IMG/VR virus record: IMGVR_UViG_3300032311_000675
Location: 1-64,000 of that record
DNA: 64,000 nucleotides
DNA from: a virus
Direction: 5' to 3' (one strand)
In this document: one piece after another, positions 46,928-54,149 of the stretch
How the letters are laid out: each line of letters opens with the position of its first letter
Numbering within the stretch: position 1 is the first letter of the stretch
Translations under genes and position numbers: made by a program
Notes under the pieces: model-generated
What the model saw: the letters and a program-made list of their open reading frames with translations, nothing else
What the model was told of the DNA's origin: nothing
The model's database searches: none

Positions 46928-47982
46928 AGGTTTATATCTGGGGCTATCTGCATCAATGCGGTGGGGCGGGACCCGAAACAGGGCACGCCATCGAGCTATT
47001 CCGAGACAACGGAGTCGAGGTCACTTGTGTTGTTCCACAGGGAACAGATGTCCTTTCAACCCACGAGCCTAGAAGGCGGTACTTGGATTCTCTAGGGGTA
47101 GCCACGGAAGCATATAGTCCTGGTATGTTCAACGACCAGAATGTCTGGTGCTGGTGTGAGGACAGCATTTTTGAGTATCTGGCTAGGCACGAAGAGACTC
47201 CTCGGCAAGTTGTGTACTGGCCCTGTATGAATGTTCTTCGGGACAAGGAGCTAGTAGGCATAGCCAAGACAAAGAATCTAAAGATACTTTGCCAGTCGAA
47301 CTACCAGCTTGGGGAGCTTGCTAAACGCCTAAACGAAGTAGGGCTTTCTGCGGATCTCCAGCACGTTTTCCCCTTCTTCAACATTGATAGTAGATGGGGA
47401 AGGTTAAGGTTTTCCAATAAGTCCCTAGATACTCTCAATGTATTAAGAATTGGCAGGGACGATGAACCCTTCAAATACCCAAGGGATATGTGGGATCTGT
47501 TCTACAAGGTGACAGCTCCTGTCGGGGTCACAACAAGACTGAATGTCATTGGATGGGGCAGGGAGGGTGAGGCTCTCTTGGGTGATGTAGGTAAAGAAGG
47601 GCATCCATATCACGGCAGAATAAACGCCGAGCTTATACCTCATATCTACAGCCCATCGACTTTGGCTAACTACTTCCGAGACGCCCACGCTTTATTGATG
47701 TGGTATCCAGTACATGAAAATGCCCCCAGAGTCCTTTTTGAGGCAATTACCAGCGGAGCTGTTGTGGTAGGAGCATCCCACGGAGGCATCCCAGAGTTCG
47801 TTAGAGACCAAGAGACTGGCTTTCTGGTCTCAAGCAATGATGAGGCCTCTCACAGGCTTTCACAGCTTGCCTTTAATCCAAACAAAACAACTCGAATGGC
47901 TGAAAATGCCTACGACAATCTCAAGAAGGGGATTGGATGCCCGAAGTGTGCCTTTGCTAGGTTTAGTGCGGAGTTCCGATGA
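46924..47982 (+). CDS. GT4-type glycosyltransferase (352 aa)
   Basis: This is a GT-B-fold protein: an N-terminal Gly-rich start (GYLHQCGGAGPETGHAIELF), and a C-terminal half with the E-x7-E signature ENAPRVLFEAITSGAVVVGA then GGIPEFVRD, where a nucleotide sugar binds. It transfers sugars to an acceptor, perhaps DNA bases or a host surface glycan. A cluster CPKCAF ends the chain. ATGA overlaps tie it to the preceding and following genes. Confidence 0.85.
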   Translation: MKVYIWGYLHQCGGAGPETGHAIELFRDNGVEVTCVVPQGTDVLSTHEPRRRYLDSLGVATEAYSPGMFNDQNVWCWCEDSIFEYLARHEETPRQVVYWPCMNVLRDKELVGIAKTKNLKILCQSNYQLGELAKRLNEVGLSADLQHVFPFFNIDSRWGRLRFSNKSLDTLNVLRIGRDDEPFKYPRDMWDLFYKVTAPVGVTTRLNVIGWGREGEALLGDVGKEGHPYHGRINAELIPHIYSPSTLANYFRDAHALLMWYPVHENAPRVLFEAITSGAVVVGASHGGIPEFVRDQETGFLVSSNDEASHRLSQLAFNPNKTTRMAENAYDNLKKGIGCPKCAFARFSAEFR

Positions 47983-48245
47983 AAAGCGAGTGGGCTGTAG
48001 CCTTACAGAAACATTTAAGGGAGAAAGTTGAGCCACCTCCCGCTGGGTGGAAGTCGGTCAAGCAGATCTCCGAAGAGCTTGGCAAATCAGCTTGCCACAC
48101 CAGCAAGGTAATCAAAAAGATGATTAAGCTTGGTCTTGCCGAAACAAAGAGCTACCGATGCTTAATGTCTGAAAATGGTAAAAAAGCACCTTACGGCAGA
48201 ATGATTCCGCACTACCGCCTGTTGCCAAAGGCTAAATCTCCTTAA
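47979..48245 (+). CDS. Winged-helix protein (88 aa)
   Basis: KSVKQISEELGKSACHTSKV with KKMIKLGLAETKSYRC is a clear helix-turn-helix with wing. It likely regulates transcription. Last gene of the + chain; its end overlaps the convergent metallophosphoesterase gene by 14 nt. Confidence 0.75.
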   Translation: MKSEWAVALQKHLREKVEPPPAGWKSVKQISEELGKSACHTSKVIKKMIKLGLAETKSYRCLMSENGKKAPYGRMIPHYRLLPKAKSP

Positions 48246-48978
48246 AATCCATCGGCAAGATCCACTTCCCAGAGATCTGCCTAGCTTGGTAGACGGCAAA
48301 GCTACCATCATCAAAGATAAGTCCATACACCCAGCCATTCTCGTGATTCAGAGTACCAAGCATCGAGCGGTTGTATTCGTAGTCTAGCTGACATAAGCAT
48401 CCAGCCACCCAGCCTTGTTTGGGAACAAGCCCCTCGACAGATACGGATTGGATGGTGTGGGTATGTCCCATGATGACATTCTCCCCATAAGACTGGAGGG
48501 TTTTGCGGAGGGCATAGACCCCAGCGGCATATCCGTGAAGGAAGCAAAGGCGACCCTCCCTGTGGATCCCAAGTCTTTTTGAGTAGGGGTAGGTTTTAAT
48601 CCCAAGGGTCTTACATAGATCGTCCAGCTCTTGGACTCCTTTGATCGCCGCATCTCGCTTTAGTCCGTCTGATTCGCTTTCGGCCACATCCCATAGTCGC
48701 TGACAATGATTTCCACGAAGCCAGACCTTTGTGCCTTTGCCATCCATCCATTTACTCAAGAACTCGATCCCACAGGCTACGTCATCTGAAAGGCTTTCTG
48801 CCTGTTCTGCCTTGTCGGCCTTCTTCCTCAACCCACGAAAATCAAAGAGGTCTCCGCCCATTATTTTGATATCGGGCTTAAATGCCTCTGAAAATTGGAA
48901 GAACTTCTTTGTCACAGCTCTATCTTGCATATCTCCGTGGAGGTCGAACCCAGCCATGAACTTTTGGTACTTTTTCAT
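48232..48978 (-). CDS. Metallophosphoesterase (248 aa)
   Basis: The two-metal signature is complete: AGFDLHGD (Asp12, His14), GGDLFDFRG (Asp43, Asp46), LRGNHCQR (Asn-His), and late IMGHTHT (His pair). The fold cleaves phosphomonoesters or diesters; phage relatives act on nucleic acid ends or nucleotides, and the target here is not evident. It is coupled by ATGA to the 64-aa gene before it. Confidence 0.88.
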   Translation of the reverse strand: MKKYQKFMAGFDLHGDMQDRAVTKKFFQFSEAFKPDIKIMGGDLFDFRGLRKKADKAEQAESLSDDVACGIEFLSKWMDGKGTKVWLRGNHCQRLWDVAESESDGLKRDAAIKGVQELDDLCKTLGIKTYPYSKRLGIHREGRLCFLHGYAAGVYALRKTLQSYGENVIMGHTHTIQSVSVEGLVPKQGWVAGCLCQLDYEYNRSMLGTLNHENGWVYGLIFDDGSFAVYQARQISGKWILPMDFKEI

Positions 48979-49169
48979 CGGTAGTAGTTGTCGTCCTTTT
49001 GAGGCTCAAAACGATCGTCGTATCCGTCTCTATCTTTATCCTTAAAATCCCACGGAGTCCGAGTACCAGGACGCTTGCTCCACAGCCAACGAGAGAAGGG
49101 AGATCTGTCTTGTTCGGGCTTTCGCTCCACCCACAACTCAATCAACCCTTTGATGAACTGGGCTATCAT
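48975..49169 (-). CDS. Small protein with EF-hand-like loop (64 aa)
   Basis: MIAQFIKGLIELWVERKPEQ is helical; the C-terminal FKDKDRDGYDDRFEPQ shows the D-x-D-x-D-G-x-x-D spacing of a calcium-binding loop. It is part of the lysis-metallophosphoesterase group, with 4-nt overlaps on both sides. Calcium binding is an inference from the pattern. Confidence 0.65.
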   Translation of the reverse strand: MIAQFIKGLIELWVERKPEQDRSPFSRWLWSKRPGTRTPWDFKDKDRDGYDDRFEPQKDDNYYR

Positions 49170-49657
49170 TTAAGCCAATCTCGGCACACGAGCGTTCGCA
49201 TCGACCTTTTCCTTCGGTATACGCCGTCACCCCCGCCAGCTCCCCGATCCCCAGCAGAGTTAGTATTGCCCTCGATTGTGGTGGCAAAGCCATTCTCGGT
49301 TCGCTCAATCAGTCCTGTATGGGCTATACGGCCAAGGGAACTAAAGTAGATCCCAAAGACGGAAGCAGGGGGTGAGTAGGAGACTCTCTTGCCACCAGCC
49401 ACCCACGACGGACTCCAGCCTGTTTTTGGTACTAGGTTGCCATACCCAGCTTCACGGAAGACATAGTAGTTAAAAGCGGCACACCAAGGATTTCCTGGTT
49501 CAAGTCCAACCGATGACAGGATAATATCTACCTCTGGGCCTGTATTTACTCCCCATTCCTTTACTCCAATCATCTTTCTGGCTTGGACAAGGATGCATCC
49601 TCGGTCATCAGCAAAAGACAGGAAGGGGATTAGGATTAACGCCAGCCAAGAAGGCAT
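49166..49657 (-). CDS. Endolysin, CHAP-type amidase (163 aa)
   Basis: The enzyme cleaves peptidoglycan for lysis. The start MPSWLALILIPFLSFADD at 49657 gives a signal peptide. The core has the nucleophile in GNPWCAAFNYYVF (Cys), the histidine in GRIAHTGLIER, and the third residue in TIEGNTN, the CHAP/NlpC-like triad. Its start lies inside the holin gene and its end overlaps the 64-aa gene. Length fits secreted phage endolysins. A cell-wall binding domain is absent. Confidence 0.88.
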   Translation of the reverse strand: MPSWLALILIPFLSFADDRGCILVQARKMIGVKEWGVNTGPEVDIILSSVGLEPGNPWCAAFNYYVFREAGYGNLVPKTGWSPSWVAGGKRVSYSPPASVFGIYFSSLGRIAHTGLIERTENGFATTIEGNTNSAGDRGAGGGDGVYRRKRSMRTLVCRDWLK

Positions 49658-49986
49658 ACCACGGCTCCTATGAAAAGGACGCACCATAGGCAAAGCACAA
49701 TGACGAGGCGGGTCGTTCTGCTGGTGGCTCTCCAGTCCTGTAGCCAGCTCAAGGTATCGATATACTCGTTGATCGAAGGCCACTCCATTTGCACAACAAA
49801 CCACGCCAGCCATACCGCTAATAGGTAGGCAGAAGCCCCAAGGATTAAACCATGCAGGGATCCTCGGTCATACGTCCCAGCCGATGGATCAAACTGCTGG
49901 ATCAGCGGGGCGGCCGACCAAAACACAATTATGGCTATACAAAACGACCCAAGACCTTGGAACTTGGAAAGGAACTTCTTCACCAA
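49636..49986 (-). CDS. Holin candidate (116 aa)
   Basis: Three hydrophobic helices (residues 15-29 FCIAIIVFWSAAPLI, 44-65, 94-113) and a short basic N-terminus fit a class I holin, which opens the inner membrane at lysis. The gene lies between the spanin and endolysin genes and overlaps both. There is no sequence family I can name, so the call rests on topology and place. Confidence 0.75.
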   Translation of the reverse strand: MVKKFLSKFQGLGSFCIAIIVFWSAAPLIQQFDPSAGTYDRGSLHGLILGASAYLLAVWLAWFVVQMEWPSINEYIDTLSWLQDWRATSRTTRLVIVLCLWCVLFIGAVVCLLGWR

Positions 49987-50375
49987 GGGATCCCTACGAA
50001 CTTTCTAGCCACAAACATAATACCACCAAATATGACCCCTCTAAACATCCATAGCCCTAAAGCGATAAGCGCACCTCGATAGATCCAAAGCTCCTTCAAG
50101 GCCTTCCGCTGTTTATCCTTCCAGACCCCAGCGTTCTTAATGGCCTCGTTCTTCTCTTTGACGGCCTCGTCCAGATCCACGGAGGTCTGCTTACAGGCCT
50201 GTACGGCACTCTCTAGCTGTGCCTTGGCTACAACTAGGTGCTTCTTGGCCTCTGGGTTGGCGACAGCGATTGCCTCGTCGATACGAGCTTCCGCTACAGA
50301 AAAGTCAGCCGACTGCCGAGGTGTTGAACACCCGCAAAGCAATACAATTAAAAATGAGATTAAGTACATGTGCAT
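49980..50375 (-). CDS. Unimolecular spanin candidate (131 aa)
   Basis: MHMYLISFLIVLLCGCSTPR is a signal peptide with a lipobox ending at Cys16. A charged helical middle (VAEARIDEAIAVANPEAKKH and on) is followed by a C-terminal membrane helix (ALIALGLWMFRGVIFGGIMF). A lipid anchor in the outer membrane joined to an inner-membrane helix in one chain is the layout of u-spanins, which fuse the two membranes at lysis in Gram-negative hosts. It overlaps the end of the preceding gene and the start of the holin gene. Confidence 0.75.
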   Translation of the reverse strand: MHMYLISFLIVLLCGCSTPRQSADFSVAEARIDEAIAVANPEAKKHLVVAKAQLESAVQACKQTSVDLDEAVKEKNEAIKNAGVWKDKQRKALKELWIYRGALIALGLWMFRGVIFGGIMFVARKFVGIPW

Positions 50376-50983
50376 GGTGTTACAGGAAGATTTGCGAGAT
50401 TGAGCTGTCCTTGGCCTCCCCAAGTTCCCTCTTCCTCATCAAAAGTCCTAGAAGCTCGGTCATTTCCCTCTGCGTGTCTCTCAAGTTGCCTAGATTGACC
50501 TTTCTTTGTATCGGACTGCCATTGCCCGCCCGATTGCTGTTTATTGTCACTCTCTTGAGAAGAGTCAACGGAACCCGCCTTGCCGTTCCGCTTGTCTCCC
50601 TCTTGGGTATTTTGAGATTCTTGACTGATTTCTTTAGTGAGTTCCGCTTGACCTTCTCTTGATGTTTCGTTGTTTTGAGACAAGTTTCCGCTGGATGTGC
50701 GAGAGATTGCCCTAGCAGATTCGATAGATGCGTTTAGGCTCTTCTGGGACTCCGAAGTAACCTCGGAAGAATTATCTGAATCGCTTGAGACAACATTTCT
50801 CGTGAGGCCTTGGTGAGCCGATGTGACCATGATCTCGAAATCTATTTTTTCTGGCAGATCGACCATCACTCCATTTAAGGGGTTTGCCTGTGTTGCATTT
50901 CGCGAGTTGGCAATCCCTCTTCTTACTTCAAACAGGGAATCACGGATAAATGTATCGAGATCGGAAAGATCAACGATTGTCAT
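50360..50983 (-). CDS. Paralogue A of a duplicated trypco2-like protein (207 aa)
   Basis: Residues 12-55 (LFEVRRGIANSRNATQ then NGVMVDLPEKIDFEIMV) are nearly the same as residues 18-60 of the protein at 51675-52265, and resemble the trypsin-co-occurring domain 2 fold. The rest is low-complexity Ser/Gln/Glu/Asn. It is coupled to the coiled-coil membrane gene by a 4-nt overlap. A virion or host-envelope role is possible; the domain name is tentative. Confidence 0.7.
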   Translation of the reverse strand: MTIVDLSDLDTFIRDSLFEVRRGIANSRNATQANPLNGVMVDLPEKIDFEIMVTSAHQGLTRNVVSSDSDNSSEVTSESQKSLNASIESARAISRTSSGNLSQNNETSREGQAELTKEISQESQNTQEGDKRNGKAGSVDSSQESDNKQQSGGQWQSDTKKGQSRQLERHAEGNDRASRTFDEEEGTWGGQGQLNLANLPVTPCTCT

Positions 50984-51231
50984 CTGTTCCTCCAGTTTAT
51001 CGCCGCCTCAACAGCAAACCCCACCAGCGACCCAACTGCGGATGCGGCCAAAATAAAGAACTTCTTAAACCCCTCAAGTGCCGAAACTCTATTGGCTAGA
51101 TCGCCAAAGCTTGAGAAGCTCTTCTCCATAACCTCCTTCATTTCGGTGACATCCTTTGACATGGAAATCATGCGCTCTTCCATTCTTGCCATACGCTCCG
51201 ACATAAACTCACGATGTTCGGATCGGCTCAT
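50980..51231 (-). CDS. Coiled-coil membrane protein, XhlA-like (83 aa)
   Basis: MSRSEHREFMSERMARMEER continues as a coiled coil with a terminal hydrophobic helix FFILAASAVGSLVGFAVEAA. The order, coil then one C-terminal membrane helix, matches hemolysin XhlA-like lysis accessories. ATG 51231 overlaps the poly-Ser stop by 4 nt. Function by topology only. Confidence 0.7.
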   Translation of the reverse strand: MSRSEHREFMSERMARMEERMISMSKDVTEMKEVMEKSFSSFGDLANRVSALEGFKKFFILAASAVGSLVGFAVEAAINWRNR

Positions 51232-51665
51232 GAGACATCTCCTGGGTATTGGACAACAATCGGCACGCTGAACCGAATGACACAACCGATATCGTCCTTT
51301 TGAGTTTCAATTCTGCTAGAGATTCCAGAGCGACTCGTGCTGGAGGACTGGGATGAGCTAGTGGACGAAGATCCACTAGAGGACTGACTCGAGCTTGAGC
51401 TTCCAGAAGTCGAGGAGCTTGAGGAACTACTTCGGCTTGTCGAAGAACTTGAGCTATTCGAGCTAGATCGGCTACTGCTACTGCTGGAGGAGGAGGAACG
51501 ACTACTGCTGGAGCTGTTCGAGGAGGATCGACTAGAGCTATTACTACTGGACGAACTAGAAGATCCGCTTGACGAATTGCTCGAAGACGAAGAATTCGAC
51601 GAGGATACGCTCGCAGAATTGTTGGCAACGGATGTATTCTGTGTGTCTACTAATGAGTATCCCAT
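51228..51665 (-). CDS. Poly-serine protein (145 aa)
   Basis: Residues about 18-118 are almost entirely Ser, broken by single Asn, Arg, Gly, Thr or Gln. The Ser codons are mixed (AGC, AGT, TCC, TCG, TCT, TCA), so the tract is kept by selection on the protein and not by simple slippage. A short ordinary N-terminus (MGYSLVDTQNTSVANNSASV) and a beta-like C-terminus (IGCVIRFSVPIVVQYPG) flank it. AAGGAGGCTTT precedes ATG 51665. It could be a flexible virion spacer or a target for phosphorylation or glycosylation. Confidence 0.85.
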   Translation of the reverse strand: MGYSLVDTQNTSVANNSASVSSSNSSSSSNSSSGSSSSSSSNSSSRSSSNSSSSSRSSSSSSSSSRSSSNSSSSSTSRSSSSSSSTSGSSSSSQSSSGSSSTSSSQSSSTSRSGISSRIETQKDDIGCVIRFSVPIVVQYPGDVS

Positions 51666-51674
51666 AAAGCCTCC

Positions 51675-52265
51675 TTAAATAGAAATCCCCTCAATCTTGC
51701 CTGTGTCCGAATCGAATTTGTCGTATAGTCTCTGGGCATCGTGTCTTTGGAATGTGCATCTGTTTTCAACCTCTCCGTCGCTACTTGCCCCATTGCCCTT
51801 ACTTCCTTCTGTTGAGCCAGACTGAGATTTTCCATTTTCTTTTTCGTTGCTGGTTTCGTCTTCTAAACCTTGAGCAGACTCTTGAGAACTTTGAGATCCG
51901 CCTTCATTGCCTACACCTATGCGGGATGTCTGTTCGGAGTCTTGACCACGAGTCTGCTCTTGGGAATTTGTCGACTCCAGATCACCAGAGACCTTGCTTG
52001 AAACAGACGATTCATTGGACGTGGTGACCCTTGACTCTCTTCCACCTTCGGTGGCCGTTGCCTCAACAAGCCTTTGATAAGAAGATGACTGGTGGGTTTT
52101 GAGGAGAGTCATCTCAAAATCAATCTTTTCGGGGAGATCCACCATTACCCCTGTGTTTGGATTGGCCTGTGAAGCATTTCGAGACAACGCAATCCCTCTC
52201 CGCACCTTGAAAAGGATGTTCTCGATGACGCTGGCAGAAGAGGCGAGTGGTACGACAAGGGCCAT
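51675..52265 (-). CDS. Paralogue B of the duplicated trypco2-like protein (196 aa)
   Basis: The N-terminal module (ILFKVRRGIALSRNASQANP then TGVMVDLPEKIDFEMTL) matches paralogue A, then a Ser/Glu/Gln/Gly-rich tail follows. The pair flanks the poly-Ser gene, so a duplicated cassette with different tails is likely. It starts 2 nt before the next-upstream gene's stop and is probably co-translated with it. Confidence 0.7.
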   Translation of the reverse strand: MALVVPLASSASVIENILFKVRRGIALSRNASQANPNTGVMVDLPEKIDFEMTLLKTHQSSSYQRLVEATATEGGRESRVTTSNESSVSSKVSGDLESTNSQEQTRGQDSEQTSRIGVGNEGGSQSSQESAQGLEDETSNEKENGKSQSGSTEGSKGNGASSDGEVENRCTFQRHDAQRLYDKFDSDTGKIEGISI

Positions 52266-52266
52266 A

Positions 52267-53136
52267 CTAGAACCCCACAGGAGTCATCATCTTGTTCATC
52301 GCACCGCTGATAGGCTCGTGGTACGACTTCAAGAAGGCCAAGGACTCCGATGCCTTCTTTACGACAAGGTTTTTGTCTAGGTCTGGTTTGAGCAGGGAAG
52401 TTGTCGCCAGCTCCCCAACGATAAGGGGAACTAAGAAGGCCTCAATATCAGAGCTGGGGGTGTAGATCCCAATAGGAATCTGTAGATCCGAGAGAACCAA
52501 CTGCTGTGGCTCTAGCGAAGCCGAGAAGCGGATTGAGGAAGCCTTTGTAGGCAAGGGGATGACCCGAACTAAAGCCCTAGCCCCACCGCCAATAGTGTCT
52601 CCGAGGTATTCTGCCGTGTAGTAAGCGGGAAGCCCGCTCTGCCTATAATAAGTAAGGGTGTCTTGGCGTACTGGAGCTTCTGAAAGAAAGGTTAGGCGAT
52701 GGTCTTCGTCCCAGATTACAGACCCTTCGATGCGACGGATTGGTGCCCACAATGGGATCGCATCGTCATAAAGAAGGCCAGTATAGGTTCCAGAAGCCAA
52801 AGACCACGGATCACGAAGGGTAGATCCAATAGCAAGAGGACACTTGCGATCACCGACCTCAAGTGTATCCCCGATCCGTTCGGTATCAGAGGACAGGGTG
52901 AGGCCTGTCACATTCCTAGATCCTTGGGTCAGTCCAACCGACACGCTTACAGGGGCAAGCTGGAACGAGGTGACAGGAGTTGTCTTACGCCCAGAAGGGG
53001 CTGAAAAGTAGTATTTTGCAAACCCAGCATTGATCGCACCAATTAGTGTAGAGGCTTGGTCTACTGGGATTGAAATTGGATCGTTCGGTAGGTTTGTGAA
53101 CGAGATTACCCTTTGGGCGAGCTGTAATGATGTCAT
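52267..53136 (-). CDS. Head-tail connector / tail protein (289 aa)
   Basis: This largely beta-rich protein has a helical start (MTSLQLAQRVISFTNLPNDP) and long beta strands through YYRQSGLPAYYTAEYLGDTI. Position directly after the adaptor gene, in a block leading from the coat gene, suits a tail tube or connector. No motif proves it. Confidence 0.65.
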   Translation of the reverse strand: MTSLQLAQRVISFTNLPNDPISIPVDQASTLIGAINAGFAKYYFSAPSGRKTTPVTSFQLAPVSVSVGLTQGSRNVTGLTLSSDTERIGDTLEVGDRKCPLAIGSTLRDPWSLASGTYTGLLYDDAIPLWAPIRRIEGSVIWDEDHRLTFLSEAPVRQDTLTYYRQSGLPAYYTAEYLGDTIGGGARALVRVIPLPTKASSIRFSASLEPQQLVLSDLQIPIGIYTPSSDIEAFLVPLIVGELATTSLLKPDLDKNLVVKKASESLAFLKSYHEPISGAMNKMMTPVGF

Positions 53137-53810
53137 TTGGCCTCCTCCAGGGTTTTCAACGCCCTGTCATATTCGGCCTTTAACAAAGGCTCTCTCTGTT
53201 TGCTTTTATCGGCAAAAAACAACGAACTGCTGGATAGGTAGCGGGCGATGGGCAACAGCAGGGTCTCTGCGTAGTTGTGAGGCATCGGGATAATTGTGGA
53301 GGCCGAATAATCGCTAGTTGTAAAGGCAGGGGCTTTAATCGAAACCTCCACGGACAGAGCTGTGCTTGTGGTGGGAGAAGGCACAACAAACATCGTGATC
53401 TGGGTGGAATCGGCGGCGTCTGGGGAAGGCCGTTTCTCGTCTGCAAAGTAGGCTTGGGGTGGCGCACCAGTAAGGGCAGTCAGACTGCCAGCATAAATGG
53501 AGGCAAATGAATCGTACTCGCCTCTTGTGCGGATCGGGCGAAGGCCTACGCCATCAGAAACACGTTTTACAGGGCCGAGAACCGCTTCAACCGAGTCATC
53601 GAGCGTGACGTTATTTGAGTTGGCTGAAATCGTCGCAGTAATCGTCTGGCGTGTGTAGTAATCCAAGAGCCGATGCCCCTTGGCCCAAATGAGTTGTAAC
53701 GCCGAATTAAGGTCGTTGAATATCCGCCTCCGCATGATTTCGGGGGCAGATGCGTTATTAGGGATGCCGAATACTTCATAAATTGCATCTATGGCTTGGG
53801 TGACGTTCAT
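53133..53810 (-). CDS. Head-tail adaptor-like protein (225 aa)
   Basis: MNVTQAIDAIYEVFGIPNNA then a helical RIFNDLNSALQLIWAKGHRL and an extended beta region (DYYTRQTITATISANSNNVT) resemble head-completion adaptors (P22 gp4-type) that cap the portal. The C-terminal helices LLKAEYDRALKTLEE complete the pattern. Placement after the coat gene supports it. Confidence 0.65.
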   Translation of the reverse strand: MNVTQAIDAIYEVFGIPNNASAPEIMRRRIFNDLNSALQLIWAKGHRLLDYYTRQTITATISANSNNVTLDDSVEAVLGPVKRVSDGVGLRPIRTRGEYDSFASIYAGSLTALTGAPPQAYFADEKRPSPDAADSTQITMFVVPSPTTSTALSVEVSIKAPAFTTSDYSASTIIPMPHNYAETLLLPIARYLSSSSLFFADKSKQREPLLKAEYDRALKTLEEAK

Positions 53811-54097
53811 ACAGCCACCGCCTTGCGAGGCCTCCTAGGCTTTTCCAAAGGGGCAGGGGTTTCATCAATAACAGGCTCATCTTTAAGAATCTTAACTGAT
53901 GGCCTATAGAAAGCATCTTTCGTAGCGAAAATATCATCCACCGATGAGGAATCCTCTTGGCTAATAACGCCTCGATTCCAGACATGGGTATTAAATTCGT
54001 TGTTCCAGATAAAAGTGTAGTACCTACCAGAACCACCAGAGAGTCTGATGGCTGGGTTGTAGCGTGAAGAACCAGTAATTGTGATGACGAGATTCAT
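53807..54097 (-). CDS. Small structural-type protein (96 aa)
   Basis: MNLVITITGSSRYNPAIRLS, then a Tyr/Trp-rich beta part, and a C-terminal Pro/Lys-rich tail (PAPLEKPRRPRKAVAV). It lies between the coat gene terminator and the adaptor gene, with 4-nt overlap to the latter. It may be a small head protein. Confidence 0.62.
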   Translation of the reverse strand: MNLVITITGSSRYNPAIRLSGGSGRYYTFIWNNEFNTHVWNRGVISQEDSSSVDDIFATKDAFYRPSVKILKDEPVIDETPAPLEKPRRPRKAVAV

Positions 54098-54107
54098 AAA
54101 AGGAAAG

Positions 54108-54137
54108 GCGGGGCCGAGGGTTTCCCCCCGACCCCGC
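54108..54137 (-). terminator. Hairpin terminator/attenuator after the coat gene
   Basis: GCGGGG (54108-54113) pairs with CCCCGC (54132-54137), with further pairs inside. On the minus strand CTTTCCTTTT follows. It stands just behind the coat gene stop and before the next start at 54097, so it may set the high coat to low connector ratio. Confidence 0.75.
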
Positions 54138-54149
54138 TCTCCAATAGAC

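Noticed and set aside
51209-51628. Alternative frame of the poly-serine gene (139 aa)
   Set aside because: Frame-shifted reading of the Ser tract gives an Ala/Val/Pro-rich chain without a ribosome site; the Ser frame has AAGGAGG and coupled neighbours.
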